Below are positions 30,115 through 41,254 of a DNA stretch of 64,000 nt, in pieces. Origin of the DNA: Panicum virgatum (lineage: Eukaryota; Streptophyta; Magnoliopsida; Poales; Poaceae); the NCBI RefSeq assembly GCF_016808335.1, contig NC_053147.1, positions 67,330,960-67,394,959 of the forward strand, read 5' to 3'. Every line of letters begins with the position of its first letter. Positions within the stretch are counted from its first letter, which is position 1. The notes beneath the pieces are model-generated. The model searched no databases, was not told where the DNA came from, and saw only the letters and a list, made by a program, of their open reading frames with translations. A program made the position numbers and the translations under genes.

Positions 30115-30360
30115 CAATAATAATTCCAAAACCACTCCGTCGCTTCATCTTCCTGTTAATGCTCATTTAAAACTGCTGCAACCACCAAGGAAGACGCAAC
30201 GTCTCTGCAACTAGCTCCTCGTAGAATGTGAAACTGCCGATCCGTCTTCCATCTTTCACTATTTAATCTCACCCTGAATCGGCTCTCTTCACGGCAAACT
30301 CATCTTCCTCCCAAAGCCAAGTAGCACAGAAAAAACCCCAACCTTCATCAACCAGTAGCC

Positions 30361-30900
30361 ATGGCGATTTCCTCCTCCTCTGGCTCCAACTCCATCGGCC
30401 ACTCTTCTTCTCCCCCTCCTTCTTCCCCTTCTTCTTCAGACCTTTCTGCCTCCTCCCTCGACTCCATTCCAGAGAGTCGGGAGCCGACGCCGGAGTACAA
30501 CCCGGCGGCGGCATATGAGGCGCTCGCTCCTCTGCATTGGGATGCAGGGGAATTCGACTTCGGGATCACCTCTGAAGACGACGACCTCCAACTCCTGTTC
30601 CAGGAGGAGTTGGAGAGTAGCAGCGAGGAAAGATTCTCCTAGGACGGAGCCGATTCCTCCTCGGAAGAGGAAATCGGCTCCCCTTCCAGCGACGACGAGC
30701 CGATGGGCGGAAAGTCCTTTTGGTTTCTCGGGTCCTCCGAGGAGGACAGCGAGGAAGAGAGCGGCAGCGGCGGCGGCTGGAGCGACGACGTCGAGACGGA
30801 CGGCGGCAGCAGCGGCTTCGACGGCGCCAGCGATGACGACGACGACGACAGCGACAGCAGAGATGCGCCGGCCCGAAGCCCCAAGCGCCGTAGGTACTAG
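30361..30900 (+). pseudogene. Antisense ORF A of the Gypsy element: acidic serine-rich protein
   Basis: A 179-codon frame on the strand opposite gag-pol, from ATG 30361 to TAG 30898-30900, with one in-frame TAG at 30640. It is Ser-rich at the N-terminus (SSSSGSNSIGHSSS), has a conserved-looking YEALAPLHWDAGEFDF segment, then long Asp/Glu/Ser runs, and ends in a basic patch SPKRRRY that may be a nuclear signal. A TATTTAA lies about 100 bp upstream (30260). Similar acidic ORFs occur in grass Tat elements from memory; the function is unknown. The open frame on either side of one stop suggests past selection. Confidence 0.65.
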
Positions 30901-31293
30901 GCACCTACGAGCAGTAGATGTAGGTTGTAGAGTAGAAGTAGGACTGTAAAGCCAAAGGAATTATCCTTTGTCGAATCGGCTTCTCGCTTGTAAAAATCTA
31001 ATCTTTAATGAAGTCCTCTTCTTCATCTCGTTTGTTTGGATCTCATCCAAAAAGCCGATGGCATCGCATCAGGCTATACTAATGCCCAAGAGCCGATGGA
31101 ATTCAAAATTGGAAGCAATCCACATAAGAACAGAACACCACCTCCATTCTGAATCCGACTCGTAATAGGCACTCCAAACCCGAGCGTAATTCGAGAATCC
31201 CGCTCCATAAATTCGAGCAAAGACTTGCAAACATCCAGAATTCGAACCAGAACCCGCAGAATCAACCAAACCCTAAGTCAGCAGATCTGAACC
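30901..31293 (+). other. Spacer between the two antisense ORFs
   Basis: Non-coding; probably carries the 3' end of ORF A and the promoter and leader of ORF B. Contains a repeated agccgatgg / gccgatggcatc word. Confidence 0.4.
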
Positions 31294-34284
31294 ATGGCGG
31301 ACTCTGCAGCTCAGACAACGAATTCTGCAACCAATGATGTGGCAATCTGCGGCCTGAAGGTAATACTCAGCCTACCCTTTTGACTTTTTTCAGCTTGTTG
31401 AGCCTCCAACAAATTAAACTCTGAAATATGACACCACATGTAAATTTCTGAATCTCTGAACTTCAGGTGTCAGACATCCTTCTGCTGCATCCTTCCAATC
31501 CCAAATCTTTTTGTCTTGGCCCACGAACTTATGAAAATCCCACAGATTTAATCTCTTGTGAAGCAAATAGGATTCCTTTCGTAAGTCAAAACATTGATCT
31601 GAACCTCTGGGCCGACTGCTTAAGAGCCTGGCCTAACCCTCCTGAGAGCTGGACTACATGGTATAGCAGAGTAGCAAAAACTTATATGCCCTTGAGGCAG
31701 GAATTGAACATAGCCGATGCACTTAGCTTATCATTATCACCCCTTGACAAAGATGAGAATCTTCTGAAAACCATCGGCTATTTTTGGTCTGATGCCCTGA
31801 ACTGTTTCCACTTTGGCCACAGTCCCATGACCCTTACTCTGCTAGATGTCACCATGATAACTGGCCTAGACATTGGATCCCATAATCCTGCTGCCCACAA
31901 AATGGCAGAAGTCCCCTTTAAACTTTCATCCAAGGCAAACTGCACAAACTGGGGCACTTACATGAACCAACACATGAAAACAAAAGGTCCAGTGACTGAA
32001 AAGGAACACACAGCCTTTTTAAATCTTTGGTTAGAATATTTCATCTTCTGTGGTCCTTCTTTAGCTCCAACTAAGAATTACCTTCCTTTGGCCTACCACC
32101 TGGCCCATGGCAACCGCACCGGCCTAGGCAAACTTTTCCTTAGAGAAACATACAGATGTCTCCACCTGATGACAACCAATTTGCTCAACCAAAGAAAACT
32201 CAAAACTGGAGGCCCTTGGTGGTTCATTCAGTTATGGGCACAACTTTATTTTCAGCATCAGATCCCAAACTTTCAAAGCCTAACCAAGAACTCCTTTCCC
32301 GATGGAAACGGCAAGCCAATTAGATGCACTAGCTATGGCCAAGCCCTATTCAGCCTCCCTGGTAGCAAACTGAATCCAACAGATGCAGCAAACTAGTTCA
32401 GAGTTTTCTACAAAGGACTAGACAATCCACTCTATTTTCCATTCACTGAATCTGAAACCATTGAGAACCCAACTGCCTTTAGATTGGATAGTTTTGCCGA
32501 TGATGACAGCACTCGGCATCTATATTCCCTGATGATTCGACCTGGTTTCCTCCCTGTTGGCATGAGTACTTCCAATAGAATTATCAAACCGGGCTATGAA
32601 ACCTACCAACCAGTCATAGCAGCTCGGCAATTTGGCTTAGGACAAGTCTCTCCCCACTTCCATATTCACCACTTGGTGGAGAGTAGAGTCGATCTGCCTG
32701 ATGGTCTCACCAGCTCAAGATGCTACATCATGTTTGACAACCTCCACATTCCACTACCAACCGATCTGTCCTTCACTTCCTCATCAATCGGCTTTAACAC
32801 TTGGTGGGAAATGCGGAAAACTCACGTTTTCAGAAGAGCTTTAGGCCCTCCACTACAGCAAATTGATCTTGAATATGCAATCCCCGAGGAAGAGGTACTG
32901 AATCCGTGCTCTTATTCTTTCTAAATCCTCTATCCCTTTCTCTTGGCTAATCCATACTCACTTTGCCTACAGCAACAAGATGGTCCAGAACCTGTAGCCA
33001 ATAACGGGGAACAATTCCACTTTCTTTCAACTGCTCCTGATGTCCTCTTTTGCAAGGGATCTCCATCAATGAAGAAAGTAATAATGGCTGCTCCGCCAGA
33101 CTTACTCCAGTCGGCTTCTAAATGAAGACAAACCTCTGCAAGTGCTGCCCCCCGAGTCCCAACTAAAAAAAGGAAGATGATCACAAGGAGAGTCATCAAG
33201 AAATCAGCACAAGCTTCCCCGAGTCCATCAGAGTCTAACACCAACCAGGTAATTCATTTTCCCGAAACTTCTTCCTTATGGCATACATATGCATTCTGGT
33301 TGACTGTAATTCTATTTCCAGGACGCAGCTGAAGACAACCTTAATACTAGTAGCTCAGTGCAACACGAAGTCATCATTCATGAAGCTGACACTGGAGCAA
33401 CTGAAACTTCCAATTCTCTGACAGATGTGCATGATGAACAGGATGACATAGTCGAAGCCCCTGTTGTCACCTCCAATCTAACTGGATCGGTCACACTTGA
33501 ACCGATCATCACTTCTTGTTCAGAACAAGTAACCTTATGAGCCGATTTAAATCAGCTGATCACTTCATTAATGCATTTTGCTCCCAACTAATCTTTATCG
33601 CATCGGCAAGGCTTCAATATTTCAGATCTGCTCTCCTTCGACCCAGCATCAATGGGTCTGAATGCACTAGATGCAGAAATGCGATCACCACAACAGCCGA
33701 TTATAATTACAGATCAGCTTCAGAATATCAAACATCTGCTCTCTGCTCCAATTACTGCTCTAGTTGGTGATTCTAGTGAAATAAAGAACATCTTCGAGCA
33801 AATAGAATCCCAACTCCCGGAGTCGCTGCAAATCAAGCTTTGGCTAGCTAGCAATCTTTCATTCTTCCGGGTAGAAGTGAATAGAGCACAGCAAAGAATA
33901 GAAGCACGTCGTTCTCAAGTCTCTCTGAAAGCTGACATTGCTCAAAAGTACAAGGCCCTCAACCAGAAGAAGGCAACTCTAGATATCAAAGCTGACGTAT
34001 CTTCCAACATGAACCGACTCGACCTCCTGAAGAAAGAATTGGTAGAGCTCGAAGAAAAGGTCCGCATCACCAAGAAACTCATCCAGGCCGAGGAAGCTTC
34101 TATTGCAAACTCCAAGCAAGAAACCCAGGAAATAGCCGAGCAGATACAAACAGAGTTTGCAGAGATAAGCACCTTGAGTTGGAAGATAGTAACAGGCGAT
34201 GACAAGGATGACGAAGCAATCATAGCACGAGCAGACGCCGTCCGCACAGAAGCCATCCATGCCATAGAAGAATTCCTGAACTAA
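31294..34284 (+). pseudogene. Antisense ORF B of the Gypsy element: plant mobile domain protein with coiled coil
   Basis: Spliced gene model on the strand opposite gag-pol. Exons: 31294-31359 (MADSAAQTTNS), 31467-32894, 32973-33248, 33322-33528 and a last exon containing 33611-34284. GT-AG borders join the first four in phase; the last junction does not join cleanly. Exon 2 is a plant mobile domain (DUF1985/PMD-like): WTTWYSRV, KTIGYFWSDALNCFHFG, LTLLDVTMITGLDI, ALFSLPG. Exon 3 ends with a basic KKRKMITRRVIKK. The last exon is a coiled coil (LKADIAQKYKALNQKKA). Stops at 32394 (TAG) and 33123 (TGA) break the frame. PMD proteins are known both as transposon parts and as host silencing factors. 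Confidence 0.75.
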
Positions 34285-34408
34285 TAGATAGGCTCAAGAA
34301 ACTTTTAGTATTGCCTGTTAACCTGAAATTTGTAACTATTTAAAACATCTTAAGTCGATGGTCACACATCGGCTGTTTCGCTTCTCATATATTATCTCTT
34401 TTTTTACT

Positions 34409-34553
34409 AGCCAACTCAACGTGTTGGCCTCTCATAATTTTTTTTAACTGGCCAACTCAACGTGTTGGCCTCTCATGATTTTTTTTAACTGGCCAACTCA
34501 ACGTGTTGGCCTCTCATGATTTTTTTTACTGGCCTACTCAACGTGTTGGCCTA
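34409..34553. repeat. Four tandem 41-bp units, each with a hairpin
   Basis: Units start at about 34409, 34450, 34491 and 34531. Each carries ggccaac, tcaacgt, gttggcc (inverted arms) followed by tctcatgatt and a poly-T run. The array lies between the 3' end of antisense ORF B (34284) and the 3' end of pol (34589), where the two transcripts converge. Confidence 0.9.
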
Positions 34554-34588
34554 TTACACTGCAGCCAGATGGATCCCATCGGCTTCTG

Positions 34589-35629
34589 TTAGTCGCCTTC
34601 CCACATGCTCGGAAAATATTTCTTAAGGTGTTGGCCATTAACCGCCACATGAAACTTGACACCATCGAACTCCTCAAGCATGTAGGCATTTCCAGGCAAA
34701 ACCTGATCAACCTTGTACGGCCCGTGCCAAGTTGGAGACCACTTACCATATTTTCTATCTTTGGTTCCCAATGGTAACACTGCCTCCCAAAATAAGTCTC
34801 CAACCTGGAATTCTTTCGGCCTGACCTTTTTGTTGTATGCACGAGCAACTTTAGCCTTGTTTTCCTTGATCTTCTCCAGCGACCAAAGTCTTAGCTCTGT
34901 AAGATCCTCCACATTATCGCTCATCAAGGCTGCATACTGTTCAGCCGATAGATCATTCTGAAACTCAACACATCTCGATCCGGCCGTAATCTCCCATGGT
35001 AACACAACATCTTGGCCGTAGACCAAATGGTATGGTGACGTCTTGATGGATCCATGACATGAAATACGATATGCCCACAAAGCCTCTGACAACACCTCAT
35101 GCCAGCGCCTAGGATATTCATCGATCTTTCTTTTGATCAGCTTGATCAGGCTCTGGTTGGATGCTTTAGCTTGTCCATTAGCCTGGGCATAATATGGAGA
35201 TGATCTGATCAGCTTGAACCCTGTGTCATCGGCAAACTTTTTGAATTCCTCCGATATAAAGACCAATCCTCCATCGGTCGTAATAGTCTGAGGGATCCCA
35301 AACCTATGAATGATGTGCTCCTTAACAAAATTGATCACATCTTTTGATGTCATCGACCTCTTGGGTACTGCCTCCACCCATTTTGTGAAATAATCCGTGA
35401 CAGCTAGCACCCATTGGTGACCTTTGCTAGATGGTGGGTTAATATGGCCAATCATATCCATAGCCCAACCCCTGAACGACCATGTCTTAATAACAGGATT
35501 CATTACTGAAGCCGGCACCATCTGAATCTTGCCGAATCTCTGACATGCCTGACATCCCTTGTAATATTTAAAGCAATCCTCAAGCATGGTAGGCCAGTAA
35601 TAACCCGATCGTCTAATCAACCATTTCAT
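34589..35629 (-). pseudogene. Gypsy integrase
   Basis: A 346-aa open frame: zinc-finger end CQACQRFGK, first Asp in AMDMIGH, second in TTDGGLVF, and the third catalytic position in QANGQAKASNQ, where the family has Glu (codon at 35165-35167 is AAA). The lysine would abolish DDE catalysis. The C-terminal part (VGDLFWEAVLPLG, HGPYKVDQVLPG) is the usual integrase SH3-like region. Last part of the Gypsy pol. Confidence 0.9.
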
Positions 35630-36768
35630 CTTGTACCGCAGGCCCCTTCATGAACCTCATGCAAGAGCCGATTCGACTCCGAAGGCCCCAAACATTTAAG
35701 CAGCAGTCCTTCCAAAGTCCTATAGAACATGTCGTCCCCTATCAGAACACACTTCATAGCTTTGAGTCTTATCCTTCTGGGTGGCCCCCGAGCCGAATCC
35801 TTCAAATAATTGAAGATATCGGCTCTCAAGTCTCCAGGTTCTAGAAACTGAACCTCTACATCGACTCCATCAGCTGTTTCCTTGTATCCAGAAGCCATCT
35901 GTGCCAAATTATTGGCTTCACTGTTCAAAGTCCTTCGTATCCAGTGGAAATTAATGTACCTAAATTGTGACATCAACTCACGGCATTGCATCCATATCGG
36001 AAAAAGAGCCTCGCTCTCACATTTATATTCTTCCGTGAGCTGAGAGATCACAAGCTTCGAATCCCCAAATATTTCCACTGCTTCCGCACCAGCTTTCAAG
36101 AGTAATTCCATTCCCTTGCGAATGGCCTCATACTCTACTAAATTATTGGTACATGGAGTAGCCATTCTGATGGAAAAAGAATATGTCGCCCCACGAGGCG
36201 ATACCAACAGAATTCCCATGCCGCACCCATCATCACAAGCCGATCCGTCAAAGAACATAGCCCAGGCACGTACAAAAAGTGCGGACACGTCAGTGTTGAC
36301 CCTGTCTGCAATGAGATCTGCCAATGCCTGCCCATTGACTGCCTTTGCAGGTTGATATCGGATATCGAATTCTGACAATGCAAACATCCACTTTCCCAGT
36401 CGGCCTTTCAGAATAGGAGCCGACAACATATGCTTGATGACATTCGATTTACATATGACAATTGTTTCCGCCGAGAGCAAAATATGTCGAAGCTTCATAC
36501 ATGTAAAGAATAAACAAAGACAAAGCTTTTTGATCTCAGGGTACCTGGTCTCGGCGTCCAACATGCGCCTGCTGAGGTAGAAGACAACCCTCTCCTGGTC
36601 GTTATGCTTCTGTATCAGCACCGAGGCGATGGAAGTGTCACCCACAGACAAGTACACGTAGAAAGGCCTATCTTGCCGTGGAGGAACCAAAACTGGAGGC
36701 TTCGACAAATATTCCTTGATTTCGTCGAAAGCTTGCTGCTGCTCTGCCCCCCTAGTGAAATTCATCAT
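35626..36768 (-). pseudogene. Gypsy RT-linked RNase H plus second (archaeal-type) RNase H
   Basis: First RNase H: FYVYLSVGDTSIASVLIQ and RYPEIKKLCL. Connection region, then a second RNase H with FFDGSACDDGCGMGI, NNLVEYEAIRKGM and FGDSKLVISQL, giving the DED residues. A dual RNase H is characteristic of the Tat lineage. The frame differs from both the RT ORF upstream and the integrase ORF downstream, so frameshifts separate them. Confidence 0.9.
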
Positions 36769-38024
36769 CGGACTTGATCTTCACCAGACCCATGAATGGC
36801 TCGATACGCCCAGACAGATTGGATATGAATCGTCTGACAAAGTTGATTTTGCCGATGAGTTTCTGTAGTTCCTTCTTCGTAGTAGGCGGTTTCATTGTTT
36901 TTACCGCTTCCTGACTCTTCAAGCCGATCTCGATTCCCCGCTCATGCACCAGGAATCCTAAGAACTGACCAGCTGACACGCCAAAGGCACATTTCTTTGG
37001 GTTCATTTTGAGCCCAAACTTCCGAGTTCGCTCCAAAACCTTTCGCAGATCTTCTAGATGCCCCCCCAGCTGACATGGACTTGACCACAACATCATCAAT
37101 GTAGATTTCTACCAGCTTGTCGATGAGATCATGAAAGATGTAATTCATGGCGCGTTGATACATTGCACCGGCAATTTTCAATCCAAAGGTCATAACCAAG
37201 TATTCGAACAAGCCAACGACACCTGGTACTCTGAACGCAGTCTTGCTTATGTCTTCTAGGGCCATGAAGATTTGGTTATGGCCAGCATTACCATCCATAA
37301 AGCTCAGCATTTTGTGACCGGCAGCGGCGTTGATCAATGTTTCTGCTACGGGCATCGGATATTCGTCCTTTGGCGTTGCTCTGTTGAGGTCTCTGAAATC
37401 CACGCAGACTCTCCATCGGCCATCCTTCTTCTGTACAGGGACCACACTAGAGATCCATTCTGCGTACCTGCATGGCCTGATGAACCCTGTGTCCAACATC
37501 TTTTGCACTTCTTTCTTGACCTCCTCCAGGACTTCAGCCTTCATCTGCCTTGCTCGTTGTTGAAATGGCCGAAATCCTTTCTTAAGCGGGAGCCGATGTT
37601 CAACGATGCTTCTATCCAGACCAGGCATTTTAGTATAATCCCAGGCGAAACAATCCCGGTATTCCCTCAAGAGTGCAATCATCGGCTCTCGCAGACTTGG
37701 GTCTAGCTTCTTGCTGATAAATGTTGGTCGCGGCTTATCCCCAGGACCAATATCAACTTCTTCCAATTCGTCAGCTGATGTAAACCCGTACACCAACTTA
37801 CCGTCACCTGTTAAATCGACTGTGGACGCAAGCGACTCGTCATCATCTGCCACATCGACAGCAAACACAGGGAGATGACAAAAGAAAATTTTCGGCCGAC
37901 CGCACAGGTCGGCTGTTTCTATATTACTCCTTGATACTGAATGCACATTAACTGGCCAGCTAACGGAGCAGGCCACTGTTTGTACATAATATAACAACTT
38001 TAACTCCAAACATATATTACTCAT
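36752..38024 (-). pseudogene. Gypsy reverse transcriptase (frameshifted)
   Basis: Two frames together cover the RT. 38024-36942 holds DYTKMPGLDRSIVEHRLP, SSVVPVQKKDGRWRVCVDFRDLN, LSFMDGNAGHNQIF and the catalytic YIDDVVVKS. Shortly after YIDD the frame shifts and the thumb region continues in 37099-36752 (KFGLKMNPKKCAFGV, GFLVHERGIEI). The catalytic box is intact but the protein cannot be made whole. Confidence 0.9.
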
Positions 38025-38092
38025 TTTTTGGGGACGGTCGCTGAGACCAGCCTCTCTAATCTTGCTGGATTCCGTAGCTTGCCAGGATGTTT

Positions 38093-39682
38093 TTACTTTG
38101 TGAGGCCAGTGGATAAGACCAGCCTCAGCCCGTCTTTTGTCGCTTCGATCCGATCACAACCTTCCAGCACGATCCCTGAGATCGGCTCTTGCCCTTCCGC
38201 GTCCCAGGCGTTCATGTCTGCGAGCGAAACCTTGCTAGAATCATCTACACGGACCACCTCCACTTCATCGCCATCCCACTGGACCAAACACTGGTGCATC
38301 GTTGAAGGAACACAACAATTGGCGTGAATCCAATCCCTCCCAAGCAGCACTATGTACGTACTCTTGCTGTTGACGATGAAGAACGAGGTTGGGACGGTCT
38401 TGTGGCCAACTGTCAGCTCCACATTGAGGACTCCCTGTGCTTCCGACGGCTAACCGTTGAAATCATTGAGCATCACATTGGTCTTGATAAGATCAGCAGT
38501 GGAACGACCCAACCGGCACAGCACTGAGTACGGCATCAGGTTGACTGCGGCGCCAGTGTCGACCAACATCCTGTTCACAGGCTTGCCATCGATGAGGCCC
38601 TTGAGATACAATCCCTTTAGGTGCTTGTAGCTTTTCTCCAGTTGTGGGCCGAGATCCAGCTGCGCGATGGCCAATTCCTCCGGTTGGGGTGCCCGAAACT
38701 CCGACGGGAGCACGAACACCATGTTCATATCAGCCGATGGCTTGTCATCAGCCCTTGGCTGCTTGGGGCGCCACTCCCTCCTTGGAGGGCGCCTTTCCAC
38801 CCTTTGCGGGCGCCTGACTTGTTTCGCGAGATCCGGACGTGCTTTCCTCAGCACGTCAAGGTACTTTGCCTCCGCCTCTTCGAGGTTGCATAAGCGCTGC
38901 ACCCTGCGCTTCTGTGATCGGCTCAGCCCGTCAGGACACCATCGTGGACGATGATACTTATCTTCTTCTTCCAGCTCAAGATCATCCCTGGACGGCCGCC
39001 TCACATGGTCGTCGTGACGTGTTCTGAGCCCCAAGCGTTGGAACAACGATGTCTCGCCTTGCTGGCGTCCCCGAGGCCTGCACTCCAAGCAATCATCTAT
39101 AGTAGGCAATCGGCTCATACCGGAATTCCAATAGTACCTGAAGATCGGGCAATGGCAGTGGTCTCGTATAGCCTGGCGTCTCCCCAGCGTCCTCCTTGTG
39201 TGGTGCTCGTACTCATCCTCCTCCGATTCATATCGGCGGCGCAACTTGTACTGGTATTGGTACTTTTCCAGAAGCCGACTGGAAGCTGGGAGCTGATTGT
39301 GGATGTGACGCACTTGTTCTTCAGTAACATGTTGCTGCTCTGGCTCATCTTCATCCTGGGGCCGTTTGCCAGAAGCGGCCTCTTTCCTCTGCTCGTCACG
39401 GCGGCGCACGGGTCCCGCCATGTTGATCTGGAATGCTAAGTTCTGGCCCTTGGGTCCGAAATCTGACAATTCCACCACGTTAGCTTGTGGGAATGGTTGA
39501 CTGTCCACCTTCATCGTGTGTTGGGCCAGAATTAATCGGCCTTGCTCGATAGCCGATTGGATCTGCCGACGTAGCTCCTTGTAGTCATTCGTGGCATGGG
39601 TGAACGAGTGGTGCCACTTGCAGTATAGCCTCCCCTGCAGCTCTTGTGCCGTCGGCAGCTTGTGACTCTCCGGGAGCTTCAA
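38093..39682 (-). pseudogene. Gypsy gag C-terminus and aspartic protease
   Basis: 38450-39682 and 38093-38422 are in one frame separated by a stop. The first part has WHHSFTHATNDYKELRRQI (the C2H2/knuckle-like end of Tat gags), charged spacer sequence, then protease with NRMLVDTGAAVNLMP (DTGA active site). The second part (YIVLLGRDWIHANCCVPS) is the protease C-terminal end. RT follows in another frame. Confidence 0.88.
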
Positions 39683-40407
39683 CTATTTCTCCTTGAGCAG
39701 TAGGTCGAATATCTGCTCTGCCTTGGCCACGTCAAAGTCAAAGCCCTTCACAAGCCCCTTCTGCTTGACCCACTTGCACGGGACGGGGTTTGCCCCCCGG
39801 GTCCACTCTGCTACAACCACTTCTTGTTCCTCGCCAGAATCATCGGAATCATCTGCTTGGGCCATGTTTACATGGCGCTTGAATTTTTCCTGGTACAGGT
39901 CCAGATGATAGTGTTCATACGCCGTAAGCTTCTGCACCATGTGTTCCAGCAAGGAAAATTCCAGTTGAAAAGCCAGATCCTTGATCGGCTTAGCGAGTCC
40001 CAGGACAGCCAAATCAACTACCTCCTTCTCTGTGATGCGTGATGAGTAGCATCGGTTCTTGACTTCTCTGAAGCAATGTACATACTCTGAGATAGTTTCC
40101 CCTCGCTTCTGCTTGACTTGGGCGAGGTCAGCAATCCCGGCTTCAACAGCCTCTGAATGATACTGAGTGTGAAACTGATCCTCCAGCTGCCTCCAAGTCG
40201 GATCGAATCTGGGGGCAGTGATGTATACCATCCAAAAGCTGAACCTGTAAGAGACTGGGAGAAGAAACGGACCCTCAGAGGATCCGATACTGAGATCATC
40301 CCAAGCTGCATCAGGTATCGGCTCACATGTTCAATGGAGCTGGCTCCTTCTGATCCACTAAATTTGGTGAACTCCGGAAGCCGATACTTGGGTGGCAATG
40401 GGATCAA
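39683..40407 (-). pseudogene. Gypsy gag capsid region (frameshifted)
   Basis: Capsid-like sequence: YRLPEFTKFSGSEGASSIEHV, FFSQSLTGSAFGWYTSLPP in one frame, then TWRQLEDQFHTQYH and VKQKRGETISEYVHCFRE in the next after a frameshift near 40195. It ends at TAG 39683, which is in frame with the downstream protease ORF. Confidence 0.88.
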
Positions 40408-41238
40408 ATCGTAGTCACTTGGATACGGCTTGGAATAGCCGATCGCCTTTCTCTTGGGCAGGATGCCAAACTGGTCCCTCAGTAATGTGCTGACCTACTC
40501 CACACTAAGAACTCATGGGGCCGAGGGCTCAGCACTCGGCCCGGAAGCGTACTTTGCCAGCCATGCCTATTTCTCTGCGTCTGCCCCTGAGGCTCCTATA
40601 CCCACCAGCTGCCCCGTGCGTGTTGGGTTGATATTGTCAGGTATGTACACGCACGTGTAGCCATGCAGGATCTCCTTAGGTGGCTCGTTCAGGAACTAGC
40701 CTTCTCCAGGGTCACCGCCAATCTTGTAGATGACATAGATCGGTGAGCTTTGTTGTCCTGCTGCTGCGAGTGAATATGGCAATGGCGGCCTAGACTGGAG
40801 CGAGGCCTCTCCCCTGTGACTCCCCAAGATTGGTCCTGACGGGGAGTACTGGTTCTTGATCACCTCCTGGACAACGCGATGTGCCATATGCTCGAGCTCG
40901 TTCACCAGGCTCTCTGAGTGCCGATGAAGCGCGTGAGCCACCATATAGTTCATCTCCTGGCGCAGGGCTCTGGTACGCTCCTCTGACGGCACGGACAGAT
41001 CAACGTTGTTGAGAGCGCCCTCTGGTGAGAACCCCTTCCACCTGATGCCATGGTTGCGGGTCCTCTCGAAAGAGCCGATGAGATCGGCTTCGAACTGAGC
41101 TTTGACCTCATCATATTTTTGCTTGTGTTCTGGGGTCAGCTCTTCATACGTGATAGGTTTGGTGACCGGCGGAACCGGTGCTTGGTCCTGAGCTCCTGTC
41201 ATCTCTGCGGCAGGCGTTGTTGTTGATGAAGGTCCCAC
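40408..41238 (-). pseudogene. Gypsy gag N-terminal region
   Basis: Starts ATG 41238 ([15 protein letters not shown]), only about 17 bp from the 5' LTR, and reads YEELTPEHKQKYDEVKAQF and LGSHRGEASLQSRPPLPYS before a stop at 40696. Coding continues in the same frame past several stops to the capsid ORF at 40407. Confidence 0.82.
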
Positions 41239-41250
41239 CGGGTGTGCCAG
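41231..41250 (-). promoter_or_regulatory. Primer binding site of the Gypsy element
   Basis: On the minus strand, CTGGCACACCCGGTGGGACC lies four bases after the 5' LTR end. The tRNA partner is not assigned. Confidence 0.6.
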
Positions 41251-41254
41251 AATG

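Noticed and set aside
34409..34553. CRISPR-like array
   Set aside because: Units are contiguous 41-bp tandem repeats without unique spacers, inside a plant retrotransposon.
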